Assembly: GCF_900021165.1 (NCBI RefSeq)
Contig: NZ_FCOQ01000031.1
Coordinates: 78,076 to 127,948, forward strand
Source of the DNA: Paenibacillus phocaeensis
GTDB taxonomy: Bacteria > Bacillota > Bacilli > Paenibacillales > Paenibacillaceae
Direction of reading: 5' to 3'
Length of the DNA: 49,873 nucleotides
In this document: piece after piece, positions 31,173 to 37,923 of the stretch
How positions within the stretch are numbered: the stretch's first letter is position 1
Layout of the letters: each line of letters opens with the position of its first letter
Notes under the pieces: model-generated
Told to the model about the DNA's origin: nothing
The model's database searches: none
The model's input: only the letters and a program-made list of their open reading frames with translations
Made by a program: the position numbers and the translations under genes

Positions 31173-31592
31173 TCAAACGCCTTCCTGATCTAAGTACTTT
31201 AGTACGTTTGCGGAAAATTCCTGCAAAGCCTCAGGCAGCTGCTCTCTCAGCGCCGCAACCTCCTGCCGCTCCCACGCAAAATAATCCTGCACCAGCGGTT
31301 TCCGCAGGCGAACGAGCGCAATCAACGTGGCATGCAGCGAAGCATCCACCACTTTCTCATCAAGCAGGATGTCCACGATATCCTCATAACTGCTCGCGTC
31401 GCGCATAATGAAGCCGTCGATCAAATAGCTGCCCACATCCGTTACGATTTCAATGGCGAGATGCAGTGCCCGTTCTTCGGCGTACCGCCCCAATAAAGGC
31501 GATGCGGACTGTACGGATTCGCGGAACGCCTGCAGCAATTCCGGCACCAGCTCCAGCCGGCGTTCGATCTGTTCCCGGTTCACATAATACAC
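31173..31592 (-). CDS. DUF86 (HepT-like) protein with altered HEPN motif
   Basis: 139 residues, all-helical. The DUF86 pattern is clear (LAIEIVTDVGSYLIDG, SYEDIVDILLDEKVV). HepT toxins carry R-x4-H-x-Y near the end; here the site reads RKPLVQDYF, with Arg97, Gln102 in place of His and Tyr104. Ribonuclease activity is therefore doubtful. No MntA-type nucleotidyltransferase antitoxin is adjacent. It resembles the chromosomal YutE group of Bacilli more than a toxin-antitoxin module. The GTG start follows GGAGGAG. Confidence 0.85.
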   Translation of the reverse strand: MYYVNREQIERRLELVPELLQAFRESVQSASPLLGRYAEERALHLAIEIVTDVGSYLIDGFIMRDASSYEDIVDILLDEKVVDASLHATLIALVRLRKPLVQDYFAWERQEVAALREQLPEALQEFSANVLKYLDQEGV

Positions 31593-31616
31593 GGGGTTCT
31601 CCTCCTTCAGTCCAAC

Positions 31617-31904
31617 CTAGAATTCGAAATCGACAGCAACCTGGCTTTCACGAACTTCGTTCATATGCGCAATGACTTTCTTGTGTTCCGGGTGAACCTG
31701 GTATCCTTCCAAATCTGCAAGCGAATCAAAGGTTGCAATCAGCGCAATGTCATAGGATCGAGGGGAACGAATCACATCCGTGCCCACCTCCAGGCTTCTC
31801 AGTTGCTCCACTTTGCCCTGAAGACCGCGCAGCACCTCAACCGTACGTCCAATACTCTCCGGAGACGCATCTTTTAATTTGAACAAGACGATATGTTTGA
31901 TCAT
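31617..31904 (-). CDS. Dabb-family dimeric alpha/beta-barrel protein
   Basis: 95 residues. It opens IKHIVLFKLKD, with DIALIATFDSLADLEGYQVHPEHKKV in the middle, as in stress-responsive Dabb proteins. The function of bacterial members is not defined. The ATG at 31902-31904 is at proper distance from GGAGAGGG; a TTG two codons upstream is too close. It lies 24 bp upstream of the DUF86 gene and is probably cotranscribed with it. Confidence 0.88.
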   Translation of the reverse strand: MIKHIVLFKLKDASPESIGRTVEVLRGLQGKVEQLRSLEVGTDVIRSPRSYDIALIATFDSLADLEGYQVHPEHKKVIAHMNEVRESQVAVDFEF

Positions 31905-32069
31905 AAGCAATCCCTCTCCTTAAGCAACGATTCAGTAACTGATTTCAGCATAACATAAAGGGTACTCGCCGGAAAGTAAGCCCCACCCGAACTCTATCAA
32001 TCTAGCTTCATATGATATATTGTCTCTTTTGCTAGAGACAAGACTCAGGTTGAAGGGAGGTGAATCCTA

Positions 32070-32378
32070 GTGACCCTCCTGCACTTACTGCTACACGAAC
32101 CGCTGCGAAGGCGAATTCGCTTGCTGCAGGCCGAGCTTGAGCTGCTGACCAGCCGGGTGGAGCATCTGGAAGAAGCGCTCGATGCCGCCTCCTTCCCGGA
32201 TTCCGCTACCCGGCAGCGGATCGCAGCCTCGATTGGCCGCCGTATCACGGTCGAGACATCCGGCTCCGCTCTGTACGGGACGCTGATGGCCGTACAGAGC
32301 GATGCCCTCGAATTGATGGATGAATCGGGTCGGCAGGTTATCGTTCCGACCTCAAGAATCACAGCGGTAACCCTTTAA
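32070..32378 (+). CDS. Small protein with coiled coil and Sm-like (DUF2642-like) domain
   Basis: 102 residues. The first part is a heptad-patterned helix (RIRLLQAELELLTSRVEHLEE). The C-terminal 50 residues (IGRRITVETSGSALYGTLMAV, ending IVPTSRITAVTL) form five short strands like the Sm-like or DUF2642 small beta-barrels of spore-forming Bacilli. The role is not known. The GTG at 32070 follows GGGAGGTGA at a slightly long distance. It stands alone before a 12-bp-stem terminator and the tRNA. Confidence 0.72.
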   Translation: MTLLHLLLHEPLRRRIRLLQAELELLTSRVEHLEEALDAASFPDSATRQRIAASIGRRITVETSGSALYGTLMAVQSDALELMDESGRQVIVPTSRITAVTL

Positions 32379-32394
32379 GCAGCGGATGCAGTTG

Positions 32395-32430
32395 CCTCTT
32401 ACCGGCAACCCCGGTTGCCGGTAAATGAGG
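32395..32430 (+). terminator. Terminator after the Sm-like protein gene
   Basis: TTACCGGCAACC (32399-32410) and its exact complement (32413-32424) form a 12-bp stem, extended by CCTC/GAGG outside. A T-run follows about a dozen bases downstream. Confidence 0.75.
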
Positions 32431-32457
32431 AAAATGATTTTTTTCGAGAGAAGGATA

Positions 32458-32486
32458 TTGACAGCTTGGTCGCATTTTAATAAAAT
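32458..32486 (+). promoter_or_regulatory. Promoter of tRNA-Ala
   Basis: TTGACA (32458-32463), a 17-bp spacer and TAAAAT (32481-32486) lie 15 bp before the tRNA. This is a near-consensus sigma-A promoter as expected for a stable RNA. Confidence 0.85.
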
Positions 32487-32501
32487 GAAATAGTCGCTCA
32501 C

Positions 32502-32574
32502 GGGGCCTTAGCTCAGCTGGGAGAGCGCATCGCTGGCAGCGATGAGGTCAGGGGTTCGATCCCCCTAGGCTCCA
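32502..32574 (+). tRNA. tRNA-Ala (anticodon GGC)
   Basis: 73 nt with acceptor GGGGCCT pairing AGGCTCC (one G-U), D arm TAGCTCAGCTGGGAGAGC, anticodon stem CATCG/CGATG around loop CTGGCAG (anticodon GGC) and T arm GGGGTTCGATCCCC. The CCA end is not encoded. A terminator follows within 11 bp. Confidence 0.96.
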
Positions 32575-32584
32575 TTGATGAGGA

Positions 32585-32617
32585 AAGAGGTTGATCCTTA
32601 CGGATCAGCCTCTTTTT
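32585..32617 (+). terminator. Terminator of tRNA-Ala
   Basis: AGAGGTTGATCC pairs with GGATCAGCCTCT around a 4-nt loop and is followed by TTTTT. Confidence 0.9.
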
Positions 32618-32713
32618 CGTTTATTTGAACCCGAGCAAATATCCTCAAAAACATCGAGAAAAAATGAACGTACATGCTATGCTTAGCTTAACCGAAGCAT
32701 AGGCGGTGATCCG

Positions 32714-33115
32714 TTGGATCGTTATCTTTTGATTGGGTCGGTAGTCGTGTTTGTCGAGAATCGGCTGCAAAGCCATCTGAGTTATGCCGAACTTGAGCAA
32801 GCGACGGGGTTCTCGCTGGCACACATTCGAGATGTGTTCGCCAAACATACGGGAAAATCGCTGTCGCGGTATATCCTGGGAAGAAGAATCGCAAATGCAG
32901 CCTTTGAACTGATCCACAGCCAGACGGGTATCCTTGAAATTGCTTTGAAATACGGATTTTCCAACCACGATACCTTTACGAGAGCGTTCAAGCGCATCAC
33001 GGGCTTGACTCCGCAGGAGTTCCGGAAGCGGCGATGTCCGGTGGGCCGAATTAAACTTTGCGCAGGCGTCTATGGAATCGGGATTCTAAATCAGAAGGAC
33101 GGGAAGGACGATTAG
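32714..33115 (+). CDS. Short AraC-type DNA-binding protein, coupled to the next gene
   Basis: 133 residues consisting almost only of the AraC double helix-turn-helix (YAELEQATGFSLAHIRDVFAKH and ILEIALKYGFSNHDTFTRAFKRI, ending LTPQEFRKRR). No sensor domain precedes it. The start is a TTG at 32714-32716 behind AGGCGG. The stop lies 2 bp before the start of 33118-34233, so the two are translationally coupled. The ligand-sensing part may be supplied by that partner protein. Confidence 0.85.
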   Translation: MDRYLLIGSVVVFVENRLQSHLSYAELEQATGFSLAHIRDVFAKHTGKSLSRYILGRRIANAAFELIHSQTGILEIALKYGFSNHDTFTRAFKRITGLTPQEFRKRRCPVGRIKLCAGVYGIGILNQKDGKDD

Positions 33116-33117
33116 CA

Positions 33118-34233
33118 ATGGATAAAAAATCAGAGGGATCTGCGAGTAAAAACGGGACGATACTGTACGGCGTTCCGCGAGTCGAATTCGGAGCTGCGGG
33201 CATCACTCCATTTCCGATGTGCCTTAAGGCAAGCGCGAACTATCTGGGACAGGAGGTTAGTTACGATTCTATTCTGGCCGGGTGTGGCGCCGCATTTCGG
33301 CTGACTTGGGATACGACCGCGTGGAACGGCGGGAATGTGGACGTTATTTTTACCTTTGATGATGCCGTGAAGGTTTATCAATTGGGCGTTGAAATGCTGG
33401 GACGGGAGTTTAAGCTATTGGGCAGGACATCCAAACTAACGGTGAGCGACCCGGCTAAATTTGCGGGCGTTCGGATGAATGGAGATAAGGCGGACTTCCA
33501 AGCTTTCATTAAGTCTGAAATCGACAAAGGGATGCCCTGCATTGCCCTCGGTGTTGTAGGACCGCCTGAAGCCTGTATTCTCACGGGATATCGTGAAAAC
33601 GGAGAAGTTTTGCTGGGATGGAATTTCTTTCAGGACAGTCCCGAGTTTGCAGCAGACCTTCAGTTTGATGAGTCGGGATATTTCATCAGCCGTCATTGGT
33701 GGGAGAATGCGGATACCGTGGCGGTGATCTCGCTCGGCCATAAGACCGGAAATCCGATTACGGATAAAGAGATCGTTGCAAACGCGATCGAAGTGATGGA
33801 AGGCCGGTTATGCGGCAATTATGCGAAGGGGCTACTGGCTTACGATGCCTGGAAAAAGGCGGTGACCGATCCGGCTCAATTCCCCGATAACGCCATACTG
33901 CCTATTCTAGCCGAACGGTTGATGTGTCAAGGGGACGCGATGGATTGTCTGGCTGAAGGAAGGCATAACGCCGCTTTGTTTATGAGAAGTTTGGCGGAAA
34001 GAAATCCGGAAGTGAAGACCCTGTGCAAATCTGCGGAAGAGCAGTTTTTAAAAGTGGAAGCTTGCGTATGGCAAATGGCGCAGGCTCTTGGCGGATACGA
34101 GCGGAATGAACCGCAGATGCGCAATTTTGCCAAAAAAGAAGTGCGCGAAAAAATAAGCCGCTTCATTGATGAAGCGAAGGAAGCGGACGGCAAAGCATGG
34201 GGAGCTTTGAACAAGCTGTATCTCGCCATGTAA
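33118..34233 (+). CDS. Unknown protein with BtrH-N/C39-like N-terminal half
   Basis: 371 residues, no signal peptide. I do not know a defined function. Residues 15-215 look like the papain-like BtrH N-terminal or C39 fold: ITPFPMCLKASANYLGQ (Cys35 in the position of a catalytic Cys), then KGMPCIALGVVGPPEACILTGYRENGEVLLGWNFFQ. The His that normally begins the latter strand is not seen, so peptidase activity is doubtful. The rest (about 235-371) is helical and acidic/basic, ending EKISRFIDEAKEADGKAWGALNKLYLAM. It is coupled to the upstream AraC-type protein. A two-part regulator in which this protein binds a small molecule is one reading. Confidence 0.65.
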   Translation: MDKKSEGSASKNGTILYGVPRVEFGAAGITPFPMCLKASANYLGQEVSYDSILAGCGAAFRLTWDTTAWNGGNVDVIFTFDDAVKVYQLGVEMLGREFKLLGRTSKLTVSDPAKFAGVRMNGDKADFQAFIKSEIDKGMPCIALGVVGPPEACILTGYRENGEVLLGWNFFQDSPEFAADLQFDESGYFISRHWWENADTVAVISLGHKTGNPITDKEIVANAIEVMEGRLCGNYAKGLLAYDAWKKAVTDPAQFPDNAILPILAERLMCQGDAMDCLAEGRHNAALFMRSLAERNPEVKTLCKSAEEQFLKVEACVWQMAQALGGYERNEPQMRNFAKKEVREKISRFIDEAKEADGKAWGALNKLYLAM

Positions 34234-34255
34234 AGCGGCAGTGAAATCAGCGCAG

Positions 34256-34273
34256 CGATCCCCCCAAGGCTCA
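34256..34273 (+). repeat. Sequence resembling the 3' end of tRNA-Ala
   Basis: CGATCCCCCCAAGGCTCA resembles CGATCCCCCTAGGCTCCA at the end of the tRNA (32557-32574): nine identical bases, a short mismatch, then GGCTC. Like the tRNA end, it is followed by a terminator. It could be an old attachment-site duplicate or a tRNA relic; chance is not excluded. Confidence 0.35.
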
Positions 34274-34281
34274 TAAAATGC

Positions 34282-34319
34282 AAGGAAGCTTCACTCGGCT
34301 TGAGCGAAGCTTCCTTTTT
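34282..34319 (+). terminator. Terminator after the BtrH-N-like gene
   Basis: AAGGAAGCTTC and GAAGCTTCCTT form an 11-bp stem, with an inner CTC/GAG pair, and are followed by TTTTTC. Confidence 0.88.
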
Positions 34320-34321
34320 CG

Positions 34322-35230
34322 TTATTCCCCATCAAAGGCTTGTTGTAATTCCGCAAGGTTAAACTTCTTCATCCGCAAAAACGCCTGCGTGACGCGGTCC
34401 CGCTGTTCCGGCGTTCCCCGGCTCATCATTTCGTCCAGCCGGGCCGGCGCAATTTGCCAAGAGACACCGTATTTATCCTTGAGCCAGCCGCATTGCTCGG
34501 CTTCCGGGACGGCGGACAGCTTGTCCCAATAATGATCGATCTCCTCTTGCGTCTCACAGTTGACCAGGAAGGAGATCGCCTCGTTGAAGTTGAACTCGTG
34601 CGCATGCGCGCTGTCCATGAGCGCAAACCAGGTGTTCTCCAATCTAAAATCGGCGAACATCACCGTTCCTTCTTGGTCCGGCTCTTGGCCGGGTCCATAT
34701 TGGACAAGGGTGCCCGGTTTGGCGTTGCGGAAAATCGAGAGATAGAACTCGCGCGCTTCTTCCGCCTTGCCGCAATTGTCGCCCACGAAGAGCAGACTGG
34801 GAACAATCGCGGGCCGCGGCTCCCCGTCCGGGTTCGTCAACATCAGTTGCCAAGTGACGCCGTACTTGTCCCGGATCCAGCCGAACCGTTCGCTGAAAGG
34901 GTACCGATCCAGCGGCATTAGCGCGATGCCGCCATCGGACAATTGGTGCCATGTCGCGTCGAGCAATTCCCTCGCGTTCTTATCGCGGGATGGGTCAAAG
35001 TTCACGATAAACGAGATGGAGGGATTGAACTGGAACAGCGGCCCTGCCGAAATCGCCATGAATGGAAATCCCCACACGGTGAACGATACGAGCTCGGAAT
35101 CGCCAGAGGGCGTATCGTGTAAGGTCGTCGCGTTCGCGATCTTGGAATCCGGAAATACGGAGCAATAGAACTCCGCAGCTTCTCGTGCCTCTTTGTCGAA
35201 CCACAGGTGCGCGATAATGGGTTGGCTCAT
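34322..35230 (-). CDS. Two-domain VOC-family protein (PhnB-like)
   Basis: 302 residues formed by two tandem VOC modules (about 1-145 and 150-300). Each has the same signature: EFYCSVFPDSKI then FGWIRDKYGVTWQLM in the first, EFYLSIFRNAKPG then CGWLKDKYGVSWQIAP in the second. Single-domain relatives are annotated as PhnB or 3-demethylubiquinone methyltransferase-like, with no proven reaction. The start at 35228-35230 has slightly better spacing from AAGGAGG than the adjacent ATG at 35233. Single gene. Confidence 0.9.
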   Translation of the reverse strand: MSQPIIAHLWFDKEAREAAEFYCSVFPDSKIANATTLHDTPSGDSELVSFTVWGFPFMAISAGPLFQFNPSISFIVNFDPSRDKNARELLDATWHQLSDGGIALMPLDRYPFSERFGWIRDKYGVTWQLMLTNPDGEPRPAIVPSLLFVGDNCGKAEEAREFYLSIFRNAKPGTLVQYGPGQEPDQEGTVMFADFRLENTWFALMDSAHAHEFNFNEAISFLVNCETQEEIDHYWDKLSAVPEAEQCGWLKDKYGVSWQIAPARLDEMMSRGTPEQRDRVTQAFLRMKKFNLAELQQAFDGE

Positions 35231-35337
35231 CATTTTCCTCCTTTGCGAGAACCTTTACAGGAATCTCGTTCATCTGCTTTATTTTAGCACAGCTGATTGA
35301 TATGACGAAATTAGCTCTTGATTTGCGGAGGACCTGA

Positions 35338-35790
35338 CGACATGGGGAGTTTGCAACCGCCTGCGACTCAATAATTTGTGACCTAGCACCCCGCCTAACT
35401 GCGACTTACAACCTGGCGCACCCCGTCTGCGAGTTAGCGACACCACTGACCGAGCAACTTTCAACTCAGCTCCATATGACCTAACGCCCCGCCTAACTGC
35501 GACTATGTAACTTGTGACCTTTGCAACCCGCAGCCTACGACTCGGCGCCACGCGATCCAGCAACCTGCCTGCAACTCAGCACAGCACCATGTGACTTAAC
35601 AACCGCCTACCTGCAACTTAGTAACTTGCGACCTAGCAACCCACAGCCACGATTCGGCGCCACGCGACCCAGCAACCTGCCTGCGACTCAGCACCATGTG
35701 ACCTAATAACCGCCTACCTGCAACTTTGCACCATATGACCTAACAACCCGCCAACCTGCAACTTTGTAACTTGCGACCTTCGCAACCCAT
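35338..35790. repeat. Degenerate repeat tract with 112-bp period
   Basis: Part of the gene-free stretch 35231-36258. GGCGCCACGCGAYCCAGCAA recurs at about 35544 and 35656 (112 bp apart) with similar flanks (ACCTGCCTGC, ACCATGTGACYTAA, CGCCTACCTGCAACTT). Shorter units such as AACTTGCGACCTAGCAACC recur throughout. No reading frame with a ribosome site is seen. Confidence 0.7.
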
Positions 35791-35794
35791 CCGC

Positions 35795-35985
35795 CAAACC
35801 GCTAACGCTTGCCACAAACCTTATATGCTCCAAAAATGGCACTTTGCAATTCTAACGCTTACCACGAAGCTTATTTCCTTGTTTTGCTGCTAAATTACTC
35901 GATTTTTCCGCTAATAGAGTGTCTCATCGTCGTTAGAATTTTTTTTGCCATGATTTTGCCCAATTAGCGTTGCTCACAAGCGTTA
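35795..35985. repeat. Cluster of direct and inverted TAACGCTT repeats
   Basis: CTAACGCTTGCCACAAACCTTAT and CTAACGCTTACCACGAAGCTTAT (near 35802 and 35853) are direct copies. Complementary CGTTAGA follows near 35930 and AAGCGTTAGAG near 35978. The architecture matches the TAACGGAA cluster at 15181-15368. Confidence 0.6.
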
Positions 35986-36250
35986 GAGGTGCCACCCAGT
36001 GGACGGCACCCTAAGGTGGCACCCGGAGGCGGCACTCAGTGGTGGACTCAGAGGTGGCACCGAGAGGTTTGCACTCAGAGGTTTGCACTCAGTGGTGACA
36101 CCTGGAGACTGCCCCCCGGGGCGGCACTCAGTGGCGGCACTAAGAGGTGGCACTCAGTGGTGACACCCGGAGATTCACCCATAGTTGGTACTCAGGAGGC
36201 GGCCCTCGAGTTTGTCCCCAGGGGTGCCACCCAGAGGTCGTGCCAGCCCC
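35986..36250. repeat. Short tandem-like GGTGGCACTCAG repeats
   Basis: Units of roughly 14-18 bases (GGTGGCAC, GGCGGCACTCAGTGG, GAGGTTTGCACTCA, GGTGACACCYGGAGA) repeat across the tract. A long open frame on the plus strand is a by-product of the repeat. No gene is supported here. Confidence 0.65.
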
Positions 36251-36258
36251 CTTGCCGC

Positions 36259-36933
36259 CTAACCGGCACTCACGCCCTTCCGGTCGGTAGCGGGGAGCCG
36301 GAATGTGCGATACCGTTGCTTGCCGTCGGCGACCTCCAGCATCTTTCGGGTATGCATCGCATGTAGAATGGCTCGTGTGTGTTGATTGGATAACGCGAGA
36401 TGCTCTGCAAGTTCAGTTGGAGTAAAGGGCCGCATCAAACGGCGGGCAAAGCGCAGGATCTCCGCCTCTGCCCAACTCAGACCGGAAGGCACGGCACTGG
36501 ACAGAAACTTGCCGACGAAAGATAAGACCAGTTGCTTGCAGACCCCCGGGTCTTCCCGGATGGATAAATACGCGATTGGCAGAAATAACCAATCGTCCAG
36601 TGCCAGCAGGGCCTGCTTCATGCACAAATCCTTAAACCGCCCGGCTTCGATATCGCGGGCATGGCTCCGGTAATCTTGGATCTCTATACACCCCTTCACA
36701 TGACCCGGCAGATAGGCCAAATCGAGATAACGGTACCCATTATTAAAGTCACGGACCTCAAATTCAGGATAAAGATGATCCAGATTTCCAACAGCAGGAT
36801 ACCAAATGAACCGCAAAAAATCCGTTGTACCGCGACTCAATCCCTTGCGCAAAAACTCCCGCCTTCTTGGATTCCCCTCCTCGCCGATCTGCCGTTCTAG
36901 CCATTTCAAATAAACGTCATCGAACTCGCCCAT
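36259..36933 (-). CDS. Unknown protein with nuclease-like middle part and C-terminal winged helix
   Basis: 224 residues. Residues 40-120 contain EFEVRDFNNGYRYLDLAYLP followed by VKGCIEIQDYRSHARD, resembling the D-(x)n-E-x-K core of PD-(D/E)XK nucleases, with Gln in place of Lys. Residues about 165-215 form a winged helix (FTPTELAEHLALSNQHTRAILHAMHTRKMLE). The ATG at 36931-36933 follows GAGGGAGGG. No neighbour is cotranscribed. It may be a DNA-binding regulator built on a degenerate nuclease fold. The family is unknown to me, and the repeat-rich gap downstream is notable. Confidence 0.65.
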   Translation of the reverse strand: MGEFDDVYLKWLERQIGEEGNPRRREFLRKGLSRGTTDFLRFIWYPAVGNLDHLYPEFEVRDFNNGYRYLDLAYLPGHVKGCIEIQDYRSHARDIEAGRFKDLCMKQALLALDDWLFLPIAYLSIREDPGVCKQLVLSFVGKFLSSAVPSGLSWAEAEILRFARRLMRPFTPTELAEHLALSNQHTRAILHAMHTRKMLEVADGKQRYRTFRLPATDRKGVSAG

Positions 36934-37102
36934 GAATGTCCCTCCCTCTTGGAATCCACAAAAAAACCGCCTCAATGCGCCCTTGCATCCCAGAGCAAGT
37001 CGCATCCAAGCGGTATGTGCTTCACACCTAAAATCGATAGATTATGGAAAAAATGTATCATGAATCGGCGTGGTTTACAAGCGGTCCGTACCCGGGTACT
37101 GC

Positions 37103-37172
37103 CACGGATACTTTCTCAGAACTTTTCCCGACACCTTCACGGATACCTTCTAAGACACTTTCCCGGATACTT
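37103..37172. repeat. Two copies of a 35-bp direct repeat
   Basis: CACGGATACTTTCTCAGA (37103) and CACGGATACCTTCTAAGA (37138) begin 35-bp units that continue with similar TTCCCGACA/TTCCCGGATA sequence. They lie just beyond the TetR stop codon. Confidence 0.5.
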
Positions 37173-37180
37173 CCCCGGGT

Positions 37181-37759
37181 TCATCTCGCCGCGAGTCCCT
37201 CCAATACCCGCTTCACCAGGTTTTCCACGTAATTCTCATCCAGCTCGTCACTAAGGATCAGAAGCCTGTAAAAGATCGGCCCGTAGATCTGATCCAGGCA
37301 TAACTCCAGATCGAGATCGTTCTTCAATTCACCGCGCCGGATTCCCCGCTCAATAATCTGGCTTGCCTCCGCCCGGCGGGGCCGAAAGTATCTCGAACGG
37401 TATGTGTCCGCCAATCCGGTATCCACTTGTCCTTCTCCGACCAGTTCTTTAATGACACTCCCCTCCCGGCTTGTCATAAATCGGACCAATCTCGTAACAT
37501 GGATCACCAAGTCCTGATTGACGTCACCCGTATCGGGAACCGGGATTCTAGCCGTAGACGCCGACAAGAACCCGTCCATGACCACCGCGGCTTTGTTGGG
37601 CCACCATTTATAGATCGTGGCTTTGCTGACCCCAGCCCGCTCCGCGATTTTCTCCACCGTAACCGATCCAAAGCCCTGTTCCAGCAACAAATCGTAGGAA
37701 GCGGCAAGAATGGCGTTTTGCGTTTCCACATTGCGCGGACGCCCTCTTTTGGCATGCAC
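37181..37759 (-). CDS. TetR/AcrR-family transcriptional regulator
   Basis: 192 residues. The N-terminal helix-turn-helix reads TVEKIAERAGVSKATIYKWWPNKAAVV (about 34-60), and the C-terminal ligand domain includes ERGIRRGELKNDLDLELCLDQIYGPIFYRLL. The GTG at 37757-37759 follows AAAGGAG. It is divergent from the MFS transporter at 37924. The shared gap contains three copies of a TACGTTCA-type motif, so it most likely represses both genes until a drug or metabolite binds. Confidence 0.94.
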   Translation of the reverse strand: MHAKRGRPRNVETQNAILAASYDLLLEQGFGSVTVEKIAERAGVSKATIYKWWPNKAAVVMDGFLSASTARIPVPDTGDVNQDLVIHVTRLVRFMTSREGSVIKELVGEGQVDTGLADTYRSRYFRPRRAEASQIIERGIRRGELKNDLDLELCLDQIYGPIFYRLLILSDELDENYVENLVKRVLEGLAAR

Positions 37760-37789
37760 TTGAACCCACTCCTTTTCCGAAAAAAACTA

Positions 37790-37897
37790 TACGTTCATTA
37801 TACTAAATATTCCGGAAATAAAAATTGTTATTTACAAAACGATACGTTCAATATATTATTTAATCGTCGACAATTTATAAACGTTACGTTCAGTATT
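37790..37897. promoter_or_regulatory. Three direct TACGTTCA-type motifs, probable TetR operators
   Basis: TACGTTCATTATA (37790), TACGTTCAATATA (37843) and TACGTTCAGTATT (37885) lie in direct orientation in the AT-rich divergent gap. The last is just upstream of the MFS ribosome site. TetR operators are usually palindromic, so this arrangement is unusual. Confidence 0.6.
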
Positions 37898-37923
37898 TAG
37901 TAGTATAAAGAGGAGGTTTTATT

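Noticed and set aside
31173..31592. HepT/MntA toxin-antitoxin module
   Set aside because: No nucleotidyltransferase antitoxin gene is next to it, and the HEPN His is replaced by Gln.
32502..34320. Prophage or genomic island at tRNA-Ala
   Set aside because: No integrase or phage gene is present and the block holds two genes only; the repeat is imperfect. Reported only as a weak attachment-like finding.
35338..36250. CRISPR array or repeat-protein gene
   Set aside because: Repeats are degenerate and nested rather than direct repeat/spacer units. Open frames here lack ribosome sites and codon-like constraint.
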